NCBI GenBank assembly: GCA_026418675.1
Contig: JAOAAX010000003.1
Location: forward strand, 1 to 64,000
Source: Chthoniobacterales bacterium
Lineage (GTDB): Bacteria > Verrucomicrobiota > Verrucomicrobiia > Chthoniobacterales > DYNR01
DNA: 64,000 nucleotides
Reading direction: 5' to 3'
The translations under genes were made by a program, and so were the position numbers. Of this stretch, positions 26,116 through 34,161 are shown piece after piece (positions within the stretch are counted from its first letter, which is position 1; each line of letters starts with the position of its first letter). The notes under the pieces are model-generated. The model did not search any database. It had not been told where the DNA came from and was given only the letters and a program-made list of their open reading frames with translations.

Positions 26116-27110
26116 TTAAGGCGTAGAGCCTGCGATTGCTTCCATGAGGCCTACATTGGAGATAGCTCCGGTGGCGAGGACGAAAATTGTGAAGAAGGGT
26201 TGTATTTGGGTGAGGGAGTAATTTACGCGCGCGAGATCCGTTGGTGGGACCAAAATGAGGTCGCCATCTTTAAGAACATAATTTTCTCGGGAATCTCCTT
26301 TTGAAGTAATCTTGGCCATATCAATTCGTTTGATGACGCCTTTGCCTTCGGAGGTGCGGACGATGAGTATGTCGTTAACATTTGCGTTTTTGGTTTGGCC
26401 GCTACATGACATGATAGCATCGAGGAGTGTCATTTGGAGCTTAGGGTGAGGACAGCTGGCTTGATACTTTGCCAAGGACGTAAGCTAATTAGTCCTCACT
26501 TTGTGGAATGAAGATAACATCGCCATTTCGCAATTTTGCGTTTGGAGTCATGTTGCCATTTTCCAGCAACTCGCGGAGGTCATTCCATATAACTAAATTA
26601 TCGCCGCGAACAATCATGCAGCGGCTGAGGAAGGTTTTTTTGGTATCGAGAGGCAGTGCACCGGAAAGGGAGAGAGCTTCAAGGAGTTTTTATTTTTTTT
26701 CCTTGAAAATTAACAGCTCTTTTATTTGCTCCTCGTCACAGGAAAAAGACGCGGTTACTGTTGTGTTCGCGCATGATGATGGTGACTTCGGGATTTTCGT
26801 AAAAGGAGCTTAGTTTATCTCTGGCGAGGTTTGTGAGTTTTTCTACGGTCATATCTTGGACGTGGATGATCCCAATACGGGGTAGAGAGGCATTGCCATC
26901 GGGAGAGATGATGACGTTATTTTCGGTTGCATCAGGGCAGCCACGAACAAGGAAGCTATAGACATCGCTAGGGACGATGCGGTAACGATTGTCGAGTTTT
27001 GCGGATTCTGCTTGGACAGTTCTTTCTGAAGCGAATTGTTTTGCTGATGTCAGGAGTTCGGTTTTGAAGAATTCGCCTGGTGCAGGTCGTGGATTTTTTG
27101 GAATCTGTTG
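26116..27110 (-). pseudogene. Wza-like polysaccharide export protein, ruined
   Basis: The Poly_export domain is clear: NRYRIVPSDVYSFLVRG, SPDGNASLPRIGIIHVQDMT and FYENPEVTIIMREHNSNRVFFL, followed by an in-frame TGA (26736-26738) where a Gly is expected. A frameshift near 26695, in a run of A/T, leads to LLEALSLSGALPLDTKKTF (an SLBB segment) and RNGDVIFIPQSED, then TAA (26489-26491). Another frameshift near 26470 leads to the last SLBB part, KLQMTLLDAIMSCSGQ, and a C-terminal membrane helix. The signal peptide is not recognisable; the 5' end merges with the truncated GT2 remnant, pointing to a deletion at that junction. The parent forms the outer-membrane export channel. Confidence 0.88.
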
Positions 27111-27129
27111 TCAACTTTTTGTGGGAATG

Positions 27130-27675
27130 GAGCGAAGACTCCTTGACGCGGAGTTTTGCAATCTAGGAGAAAACTCGCGAAGTTACCGATTTCCAGGAAG
27201 CATTTGGTTCTGTAAGGGTCATACCGACGGACATCTCATCGCCGCATTTTTCGCTTATAAGATGGCCGTTTTGTTCAAAATAAGGTTTGCCGCTTCAAGT
27301 CCCTAGAAAGGGGTTTTGGCGTATGCGGTAGATGAGGATTTCGAAGTAACGGGGTGGGATATCGAGATCGAGGTCGAATTTGCAGAGAAATTCGAAGTTG
27401 TTGAGATGGACGGATTGGAGGCCAGTATAGAAAGCGTCCACAACACGCGGGCCAACGGCACGTTTGCCGCGGTCTTGGCGGCGGATTATCTGAATCCAGG
27501 GAATTTTGTTTGAGTATTCTTCGAGGGTTTGTGGTGTTTCGTCTTTTGAACCGTCATTGACGATAATCTAAAGTTTGGGCAAGCAAGTTTGGCGGGGGAC
27601 ACTCTCGATGCAGCGAGGGGCGTAATGTGATTCATCGCGGCAAGGTGTAATGAGGATTTAATTATCTGTTGATTG
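27130..27675 (-). pseudogene. GT2 glycosyltransferase, truncated and ruined
   Basis: Only the N-terminal part remains. It reads ILITPCRDESHYAPRCIESV, then IIVNDGSKDETPQTLEEYS with the GT-A nucleotide-binding Asp, and FEFLCKFDLDLDIPPRYFE with the DxD-like cluster. Stops lie at 27658-27660 (TAA), 27568-27570 (TAG, where Trp is usual) and 27295-27297 (TGA, where Cys is usual). A frame change near 27215 then yields YRTKCFLEIGNF. Roughly the C-terminal 150 residues expected of the family are missing, and the frame runs into the start of the Wza-like remnant. It is 10-20 bases from the end of the intact GT4 gene, so it was the second gene of the former operon. Confidence 0.85.
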
Positions 27676-27685
27676 CTTAATGAAG

Positions 27686-28924
27686 TTATTGGACTGGGGA
27701 CAATTCATTAGGGGTGGACTGAAGGAAACGTGCTTTTAGGTTAGCAAGGTTTGTAGCTGAGGAAAACTGAGCGAGGACTTTTCTCCAACCATTGATAGCA
27801 AGTTGGTTGCGCAAGTCTTCGTTTTGTGCGAGATGGAGGATGGAGTTGGCGAGGGAGGTAGGGTCATCTGGAGGAACGAGCCAACCAGAAACTTTATCTT
27901 CGACTAGTTCTGTGATTGTTGGGAGGTTGCCAGCGATGACGCAAACGCCAGCGGCCATTGCTTCCATAAGAGCGACGGGGATTCCGTCGCGGTCGCCGTC
28001 GTTTGCAATTTTACAAGGGAGGACGAAGAGATCACAATTTGCGAGGAGCTGAGGGATGGTGCTGTGATTTACAGCTCCCAAGAATTCGACTGAGAGGCCC
28101 TGGGCTAACTGCTGCAAATAGGGGAGTTCGGGGCCATCGCCAGCAATTCTAATAGATAAAGGAAAATTTTTTTCTGAGAGAGCTTTTGCGGCTTTGAGGA
28201 GGACATCGAAACCTTTTTTAGGGATGAGTCTGCCGATGGCGAGGATTTGGAAGCGTTCCTGAGTTGTTCGAGGTTTTGGAGGGTTTGATGGGACATCCAC
28301 GCCACAACGGATAATGGGGTAATCGGACTCTGGGCGATTGTGGATATTTTGGTAAAAAGATTGGTGCCAGTGGCTTATTGCTACGACGAATTTTGCGCGA
28401 ATGAGCTTTTCTTTGAGCAAGGAGCGTTTGCGGAATAGGTCGGCTGCATGTCCTGTAAAACTGAAGGGAATGCGAAGGGCGTTGGCTGCATACATTGCGA
28501 TTGTTGCGGAAGAATGTGCGAAATGGGCGTGGATGTGTGTTGGAGCGGATTGGCGGAGGCGCCATGCTAAAGCGAGTGCTGCGAGGCACTGCGGGTAGAG
28601 TTTGAAGCGTTTGAAAGGAGTTAAGTCGGAAGCGAGTAGGATGTCGCGGAGAGTCAATCCATAGGTTAACCAAGCCTGAATGGGATGAGTGATTTCGAAT
28701 AGAAGGGCGTGGCGGAGGAGAGCTTCCCAACCGTTGGTGAATATGGTAATGGTTTCCTTGGCTAGCTGGTCGGTAGCGGGTGAACCGAGGTCGGATTCTG
28801 GAGTGTAAAGAGAAGCGGTAAGGATTTTTAGGCCTAGTTCGCGGAGGCCGAGAATTTCGCGATAAACGAAAGTTTCGGAACGTTTGGGGAGGATAGGAGC
28901 TACATAGAGGATTTTCTGCTCCAT
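27686..28924 (-). CDS. GT4-family glycosyltransferase
   Basis: 412 residues, fully open. It has a GT-B fold with an N-terminal domain starting KILYVAPILPKRSETFVYREI and a His-rich acceptor region (THIHAHFAHSSATIAMYAA). The C-terminal nucleotide-sugar domain has LAIGRLIPKKGFDVLLKA, IAGDGPELPYLQQLA and the EX7E block EAMAAGVCVIAGNLPTITELVE. It resembles WcaL/ExoL-type enzymes of colanic acid and EPS synthesis. It is the promoter-proximal gene of the - strand polysaccharide run, and every gene right after it is dead. It may therefore act on a different glycan or be waiting to decay. Pyruvate kinase lies 47 bases upstream. Confidence 0.9.
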   Translation of the reverse strand: MEQKILYVAPILPKRSETFVYREILGLRELGLKILTASLYTPESDLGSPATDQLAKETITIFTNGWEALLRHALLFEITHPIQAWLTYGLTLRDILLASDLTPFKRFKLYPQCLAALALAWRLRQSAPTHIHAHFAHSSATIAMYAANALRIPFSFTGHAADLFRKRSLLKEKLIRAKFVVAISHWHQSFYQNIHNRPESDYPIIRCGVDVPSNPPKPRTTQERFQILAIGRLIPKKGFDVLLKAAKALSEKNFPLSIRIAGDGPELPYLQQLAQGLSVEFLGAVNHSTIPQLLANCDLFVLPCKIANDGDRDGIPVALMEAMAAGVCVIAGNLPTITELVEDKVSGWLVPPDDPTSLANSILHLAQNEDLRNQLAINGWRKVLAQFSSATNLANLKARFLQSTPNELSPVQ

Positions 28925-28971
28925 TTTTAATCGTTGAGCAGTTTGGGGGTAGATTTTTAGGTTATGGAGGT

Positions 28972-30399
28972 TTAGAGGACGATGAGTTCGATTCGTTCGT
29001 TGGCTGTTGGGCTATAGTGGGTTTTTCCAAAGACGAGGAGGACTTCTTTTGCCGGGATGTTGAGTTGTTGCATGAGTTTGGTGGTAAATTCGTTCCAGTT
29101 ATTGGGCAAAGAATTGACGAAGAGAGGGAAAACTCCGTAGGAGAGGCAGAGTTGTTGGAGGGCGGTTTCTTGATTGCCGAGAGCTATTATCCAGGATTTG
29201 AGCCTGTGGCGTGCGATAGCACGAGCAGTCTGGCCGGAATAGGTTGGGACGAGGACGGCCTGGCAGTCTTCGACAGCCAGGGTGTGCTCGACGAGGAGAG
29301 CTCGCCGGGTGCGGACTGTTTCTTGGGAGGTGGGCAAAGAGAGTTGAGGTGTTAATGTGTAGTTGTGTTCGCGGTAAAATTCCACTTCCTTCGCGATTTT
29401 TGCTAGCATTTGAACGGATTCGACTGGGAAGTTGCCGGATGCGGATTCTGCGGAGAGCATGACACAGTCTGTACCGTCGAGGATGGCATTGGCGACGTCT
29501 GTGGCTTCGGCGCGAGTTGGGATGCGGCTGGAAGTCATGGATTCGAGCATTTGGGTGGCTGTGATGATGGGTTTGGCCATGCTGCGTGCTTTGGAGATAA
29601 GATTTTTTTGGAGGACAGCGATACGCTCGATGGGGACTTCGATGCCGAGGTCGCCACGGGCAACCATGATGCCGTCGGCTTCTTTTAGGATTTCGTCAAT
29701 TTTTTCGAGAGCGAGGATTCTTTCGATTTTAGCGATGATGAGAGGGGAAGCACCAAGTTTGGTTGCTGCAGCTCTGACAGCGCGGATGTCGTCTGCAGAC
29801 TCCACAAATGACTGACTTACGATTTCGACCCCGTTACGGAGAGCGAATTCGAGGCATGTTTGGTCGTGATCGGTAAAGGCACTAATACCGAGGGGGATTT
29901 GTGGGAGGTTGATGCCTTTGCGTGTACTGATTGGGCCACCGACTATGACTTTGCAATGGACGTCGTTGCGATCAACGGAAATGACTTCTAACTGGACGAG
30001 GCCATCGTTAATGAAGATTTTGTCACCAGGATGGATGACTTGTGGGAGCTTTTTGAATGTAGTTGAGGCGCGATGATTATCGCCGATGATTTCGTCTGTA
30101 GTTATGGTGAAATTGTTACCGGGGACAAGCTCGACAGGGCTGTTGGCAATTTCGCCGAGACGTATTTTCGGGCCAGGAAGGTCTGCCAGGATAGCGAGAC
30201 GAACCCCTGTTTTTTGTGAGGCCTGACGGAGAAGATGGATATGATGTGCGTGTTGTTCGAAGTTGCCGTGGGAGAAATTGAGGCGGGCAACGCTCATTCC
30301 AGCGAGGAGCATTTTTTCGAGTATTTCTGGGGAGGAGGAGGAGGGGCCAATTGTGGCGACAATTTTTGTTTTGCAAGGAGGTAGTTTGAGTGTGTTCAC
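28972..30399 (-). CDS. pyk: Pyruvate kinase
   Basis: 475 residues. It converts phosphoenolpyruvate and ADP to pyruvate and ATP at the end of glycolysis. Motifs: KIVATIGPSSSSPEILEKM at the N-terminus, RLNFSHG (substrate and metal site), ADLPGPKIRLGEI before the B domain, and the signature IIAKIERILALEKIDEIL followed by ADGIMVARGDLGIEVP (catalytic Lys, Glu and Asp). ITATQMLESM and ESASGNFPVESV follow. The C-terminal domain is complete. The family usually has KIEN at the signature; here it is KIER, a small deviation. The start ATG has an A-rich leader; about 190 non-coding AT-rich bases separate it from the ABC permease gene upstream. Confidence 0.96.
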   Translation of the reverse strand: MNTLKLPPCKTKIVATIGPSSSSPEILEKMLLAGMSVARLNFSHGNFEQHAHHIHLLRQASQKTGVRLAILADLPGPKIRLGEIANSPVELVPGNNFTITTDEIIGDNHRASTTFKKLPQVIHPGDKIFINDGLVQLEVISVDRNDVHCKVIVGGPISTRKGINLPQIPLGISAFTDHDQTCLEFALRNGVEIVSQSFVESADDIRAVRAAATKLGASPLIIAKIERILALEKIDEILKEADGIMVARGDLGIEVPIERIAVLQKNLISKARSMAKPIITATQMLESMTSSRIPTRAEATDVANAILDGTDCVMLSAESASGNFPVESVQMLAKIAKEVEFYREHNYTLTPQLSLPTSQETVRTRRALLVEHTLAVEDCQAVLVPTYSGQTARAIARHRLKSWIIALGNQETALQQLCLSYGVFPLFVNSLPNNWNEFTTKLMQQLNIPAKEVLLVFGKTHYSPTANERIELIVL

Positions 30400-30592
30400 G
30401 TCAAATGGATGTATTTGTCAAATAATTGGAAAAAAGCGAGAAAAAAACGAAGAGCGGAAAAAGAAATGAGAAAAATTAAGAAATGCGAATGCTGAAAATT
30501 AAGATAAAAATGACTTAATAATCTATTTTATAAAAGGCAGTGATATAAAAAGTTAGAGAGGGGGAAAGATTGAAAGAGGAAAAGTTTGTTAA

Positions 30593-31402
30593 TTATGCGG
30601 TTTTTTTCCTTTTGATGATCAGGAGAGATATAAAGAAGAGAGAGGAAGCGAAAGTTACGGTAATGAATAGAGAGAGAGGAAGTGATGGGGTATGGGGGAG
30701 ATAGGACCAGGGGTTCGGTTGAAGTGCCAGTCTAATGGCAGCGACGGGATAGGAAATGGGGTTTGCGAGATAAATCCACCAGACGATTCCACTTTGCGGG
30801 GTGATCGGGAAGAGTGCTCCTGAGAGCATCCAAAGTGGGAGGAGTATAAGATTCATGAGAGCGTGGAAGCCAGCGGTTGATTCTGATTGCCATGCGGTGA
30901 GGAAGCCGAGAGCTGTCATAGCTAACGAGGAGGCAAGGAGGGCGAGTGCGAGTGGGATCAAGTTGTGAAGAGAGAGGGAGATTTGAGCAAAGGGTAGGAG
31001 GATGCAAAATATGAGAGATTGGAAGATGGCGAGAATGGAGCCGCCGATGAGTTTGCCTGTAACGATGGAGGCGGTTTTTGCTTGTGAAACGAGGGCGTAT
31101 TGGAGGAAGCCTTCGCGGCGGTCTTCGATAACGGTTACGGTAGAGAAAATGGCTGTAAAGAGCATGATGAGTGCAAGTGTTCCGGAGAAGTAGTATTGGG
31201 CGTAGGTGGCTTTTGATATGGGGTCCTGAAATGAGATGGAGAAACCTGCGCTGAGTAGGACCCAAAATAGCAAAGGAGTGAAGAGAGCTCCACTAATGCG
31301 GTGGCGTTGGCGAAGGAAACGGAGGATGTCGCGCCAACAAATGGCGAAGGAGGGGAGAATAAATGACTTATATGTCGAAGAGAAAATGGAATTGAGTGTC
31401 AT
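30593..31402 (-). CDS. ABC-2 type transporter permease
   Basis: 269 residues with six predicted membrane helices, in the layout of ABC-2 exporters. A cytoplasmic N-terminus with DILRFLRQRHRISGALFTPLLF leads into the first helix, then a large loop and the motif TVIEDRREGFLQYALVSQAKT. The last helices include LPLWMLSGALFPITPQSG, a common permease block before the final pair. It lies 33 bases after the stop of the ATPase gene at 31436 and is surely its partner. The substrate (drug, lipid, polysaccharide or protein) is not shown. The Ser/Leu/Pro-rich composition follows the base skew of this strand. Confidence 0.88.
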   Translation of the reverse strand: MTLNSIFSSTYKSFILPSFAICWRDILRFLRQRHRISGALFTPLLFWVLLSAGFSISFQDPISKATYAQYYFSGTLALIMLFTAIFSTVTVIEDRREGFLQYALVSQAKTASIVTGKLIGGSILAIFQSLIFCILLPFAQISLSLHNLIPLALALLASSLAMTALGFLTAWQSESTAGFHALMNLILLPLWMLSGALFPITPQSGIVWWIYLANPISYPVAAIRLALQPNPWSYLPHTPSLPLSLFITVTFASSLFFISLLIIKRKKTA

Positions 31403-31435
31403 TTAGTAAGCTGAAGGGGGAGTAAGTGAAGGGGT

Positions 31436-32416
31436 TTAGTTTTCGTTGTGGTGAGAGGAGAGTTGGTTATTGGTGGGGGATTGCTGTGTTGGATAGGTGA
31501 TGAAGGTAAAGACGTCGTTGAGTGTTGGTTTGTGGATGGAGGTTGAAAGGAGGGAGTTTGGGAAAATATCGTGGAGAGAAGAAGCTACGATGTGTGGGGT
31601 GGAGAGGCTGGCGATGATGGAGGTGCTGCGCATGAGTATTGTGGAGTTGGGGAAATTTTTGAGGTGGATTACTGCTTTTTCCGCGGTGGTGGGGTCGGAG
31701 AATGAAGCTGTAAGGATGAAGGGGCCGAATTTTTGAATGAGATTGAGTGGGTTGCCTGCAGCAGCGATTTGACCATGATTTAAAAGGATAATTGAGTCAG
31801 CTTTTTCTGCCTCGTCCATGAGGTGGGTAATGAGGATGATGGTGGTTCCGTTTTCTGTAAGAGAGCGATAGACTTGCCATAAATCGGCACGAGCGTTCGG
31901 GTCGAGTCCGGAGGAGGGCTCATCGAGGATGAGGAGTGGTGGTGAGGTGAGGAGGCAGCGTGCGATTTCGAGTTTTCGCTGTTGGCCGCCGGAAAGGCGG
32001 GAAGCAAGAGTTTTTGCGTCTTGTAGGAGTCCAACGGAGGCAAGGGAGAGATTGATTTGAGATTTGATATGTTTTCCGGAGATGCCTGCGAGGAGGGCTG
32101 CACAGAGGAGGTTTTCGTAGGCGGTAAGGTATGGGTCGAGCGATGGGTTTTGGAAGAGGACCCCGATTTTTGGACGGATCTGGTTTGGAGAGGTGGCAAT
32201 GTCGAGTCCGAAGGCGAAAACTTTGCGAGTATGAGTAATTGGCTGGATTGTGGAGAGGATTTTGAAGAGTGTGGATTTTCCGCTGCCGTTAGGTCCGATG
32301 ATGGCTGTGATTTTGGAGGGTTCGATAGAAAAGGTGAGGTTTTGTAGAACGGGATTAGATGGGCTAGTAGGATAAGAGAAGGAGAACTGTGAAACCTCGA
32401 TTATTGGTTTGTTCAT
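31436..32416 (-). CDS. ABC transporter ATP-binding protein
   Basis: 326 residues. Walker A is GPNGSGKST (about 40), Q-loop LFQNPSLD, signature LSGGQQRKLEIAR, Walker B PLLILDEPSSGLDP, then ITHLMDEAEKAD with the H-loop His. This is the DrrA/CcmA/NatA type that pairs with ABC-2 permeases. The C-terminal about 90 residues form an accessory beta-alpha domain common to that group. It precedes the permease gene at 30593 and follows the 100-residue membrane protein by nine bases, so the three are one unit. Confidence 0.93.
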   Translation of the reverse strand: MNKPIIEVSQFSFSYPTSPSNPVLQNLTFSIEPSKITAIIGPNGSGKSTLFKILSTIQPITHTRKVFAFGLDIATSPNQIRPKIGVLFQNPSLDPYLTAYENLLCAALLAGISGKHIKSQINLSLASVGLLQDAKTLASRLSGGQQRKLEIARCLLTSPPLLILDEPSSGLDPNARADLWQVYRSLTENGTTIILITHLMDEAEKADSIILLNHGQIAAAGNPLNLIQKFGPFILTASFSDPTTAEKAVIHLKNFPNSTILMRSTSIIASLSTPHIVASSLHDIFPNSLLSTSIHKPTLNDVFTFITYPTQQSPTNNQLSSHHNEN

Positions 32417-32425
32417 GTTTCGGTT

Positions 32426-32728
32426 TCAATCGACAGAATAGTTATCTGATTGGTTGGAGTTTGGGATAGTTTGTAGGGAATGAGTTTGTGGTTGGCTTGG
32501 GTTCTGGGGGACGGTTTGTGGGGTGTGAGTGATTTCAGGAAGTAGGTCTGTGGGGGACATGGGTTCTAGGAAATAGACATCGGTATCGTTTTCTTTTGGA
32601 CTTTCGATATGGATGGACCAAGGTTCACGGTTCGCGAGGCGCCAGTAAGCGAGGAGGGAGGTAGCAGCGGATAGGAATAAGAGCAGAAGAGAGAGCAGAC
32701 GGTCGGTGGGATTGGATTTGCGGGTCAT
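32426..32728 (-). CDS. Small single-helix membrane protein, unknown function
   Basis: 100 residues, not recognised. A positively charged start (MTRKSNPTDR) precedes one membrane helix (about 11-28). The rest is an extracytoplasmic Pro/Gln/Ser-rich tail with a short acidic block (SPKENDTDVYFLEPM). Its ATG overlaps the plsC stop by four bases (ATGA), which indicates translational coupling, and it ends nine bases before the ABC ATPase gene. It could be a small accessory subunit of the exporter; only position supports that. Confidence 0.65.
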   Translation of the reverse strand: MTRKSNPTDRLLSLLLLFLSAATSLLAYWRLANREPWSIHIESPKENDTDVYFLEPMSPTDLLPEITHTPQTVPQNPSQPQTHSLQTIPNSNQSDNYSVD

Positions 32729-33384
32729 GAAAACGATGTTACTTGGCGTGGAGGTGGTGGTATTGCTGCGATAGCTTGGAGGATTTGGTTGCTGATTTGT
32801 TGGTAGAGTTCGTTAGAGGAATGGGTATCAGTAGGTAATAAAAAGTGGATTGGTTCGCCGAAACAAACATCTATGGGGTGAAATTTCAGGGATTTGGCGT
32901 TTTTGGGTAGCGCTTCGAAGGAGCCAAAGATGCGTGCAGGAACAACCGGGGCTTTCGCTTTGGCTACGACAAAACCGACACCCGGCCGGGCAATTTGGAG
33001 TTTCCCATCAGGAGATCGAGTTCCCTCGGGAAAGAGGAGAACGCCTTCGCCCGAGCGGACGAGGTGGATGATTTTTTTTAGAGCCGTGCGGTCGTTGCCA
33101 TCGCGATCAACTGGGATGACGTTAATGAGAGGGAAGATAGGCCCGAGGATAGGCCATTCGAGGAGTGTTTTGCGGGCGAGGAACCAGATGGCGCGTGTGG
33201 ATGCAATGCCGATGAGAGGCGGATCGAGGTAACTTGCGTGATTGGAGGCGAGAATGAAGCCTTCGGTTTGGGGGAGGAGGTGGGAATTGTGAGCGCGGTA
33301 GGAGAAAAAGGTGATGGCGAGCCATCGGCAGAGGGTATAGCCAATGTTGTAAATGATGTTCATGGATTGACGTTGCGGCTTCAT
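32725..33384 (-). CDS. plsC: 1-acyl-glycerol-3-phosphate acyltransferase
   Basis: 219 residues; the ATG at 33363 is an alternative start. The enzyme adds the second acyl chain to lysophosphatidate, making phosphatidate at the inner membrane. The acyltransferase box NHASYLDP (NHxxxxD, about 48-54) and the glycerol-phosphate box FPEGTRSPDGKL (about 118-129) are complete, as are VIPVDRDG and VPARIFGSFEALP. One weak membrane segment is near the N-terminus. It lies downstream of cmk with a 36-base gap and overlaps the next gene by four bases. Confidence 0.95.
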   Translation of the reverse strand: MKPQRQSMNIIYNIGYTLCRWLAITFFSYRAHNSHLLPQTEGFILASNHASYLDPPLIGIASTRAIWFLARKTLLEWPILGPIFPLINVIPVDRDGNDRTALKKIIHLVRSGEGVLLFPEGTRSPDGKLQIARPGVGFVVAKAKAPVVPARIFGSFEALPKNAKSLKFHPIDVCFGEPIHFLLPTDTHSSNELYQQISNQILQAIAAIPPPPRQVTSFS

Positions 33385-33420
33385 GTCCGTGAGCTGATAA
33401 ATATGGATATTATTATCTAT

Positions 33421-34140
33421 TTAATGATGGGAGAAGAAGCCTTTTTTGTCGAGGGAGTGAACTTTTTGGATTATAATTTGGACGACCTGATCGAGTGTAA
33501 GAAAGGAAGTGTCTATGATGGTGGCATCGGGGGGTATAGTGAGGGGGTTAGCTCGGCGTGAGGAATCAAGCCTGTCGCGTTCGGCGATTTGGTCTTGGAT
33601 GCCTTGGGAGGAGCGACGCTGTCTGCGTATTTCTGGTAATGCGTCGAGGTAGAATTTGAAGGGGGATTCTGGGAATACAGCAGAGCCGATGTCGCGGCCT
33701 TCCATTGCGAGAGGGGAGAGATTGGCAAGGGAACGAAGAGTTAAAAGAGTCCAATGTCTAATTTCTGGAATAGCTGCTATGCGTGAGACGATGGAGTTTA
33801 CTTGCTGAGAATAGAGTTCTTCGTCGAGTTTTTTTCCGTTAAGGAGGACAATGAGTTCGCTGTTTTGGAGTGAGACCTGAAGGGAACCTGAGTTAAGTTG
33901 TGGGAGGAGTGTGGAGGTGATGGTTTCTGGAGATGCGGATGAGATGGTTGATGGAGGGAGGGATTTGCAGAGGAGCCAAGCTGCGGCGCGGTAGAGAACG
34001 CCGGAGCTGACGAAGCAACAACCGAGAGTTTGAGCGACAGCACGAGCGACAGAGGTTTTGCCTGAGGCGGCCGGGCCGTCGATGGTGATGACGGGGAATT
34101 GAAGTGTTTTCTGTTGGTTGTTTGCGGTTGTTGATGTCAC
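33421..34140 (-). CDS. cmk: Cytidylate kinase
   Basis: 239 residues from a GTG start; no ATG is available before the fold. It phosphorylates CMP and dCMP. The P-loop is TIDGPAASGKTSVA (about 18-31), followed by FVSSGVLYRAAAWLL for nucleotide-monophosphate binding, MEGRDIGSAVFP (usual GRDIGT) and the lid region PEIRRQRRSSQG. The last part ends in ATIIDTSFLTLDQVVQIII. It has about ten extra residues at the N-terminus. It follows aroA by 21 bases and precedes plsC, an order often found as aroA-cmk in bacteria. Confidence 0.94.
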   Translation of the reverse strand: MTSTTANNQQKTLQFPVITIDGPAASGKTSVARAVAQTLGCCFVSSGVLYRAAAWLLCKSLPPSTISSASPETITSTLLPQLNSGSLQVSLQNSELIVLLNGKKLDEELYSQQVNSIVSRIAAIPEIRHWTLLTLRSLANLSPLAMEGRDIGSAVFPESPFKFYLDALPEIRRQRRSSQGIQDQIAERDRLDSSRRANPLTIPPDATIIDTSFLTLDQVVQIIIQKVHSLDKKGFFSHH

Positions 34141-34161
34141 CTTTTGGGAGTGTGAATTTCG

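Noticed and set aside
26989-27513. Short + strand open frames in the ruined cluster
   Set aside because: They are antisense to the Wza-like and GT2 remnants and carry no recognisable motif.
21090-27675. Possible reassignment of TAA to an amino acid, since several remnants have in-frame TAA
   Set aside because: The same genes also have in-frame TGA and TAG, frameshifts and deletions, and intact genes all around (for example the receptor and the PstS-like gene) use TAA as a normal stop.
21090-27675. Assembly or sequencing error as the source of all lesions
   Set aside because: Lesions stop sharply at the gene boundaries of the cluster and include substitutions and deletions, while more than 55 kb around it has open genes. 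Reads are still needed to be sure.
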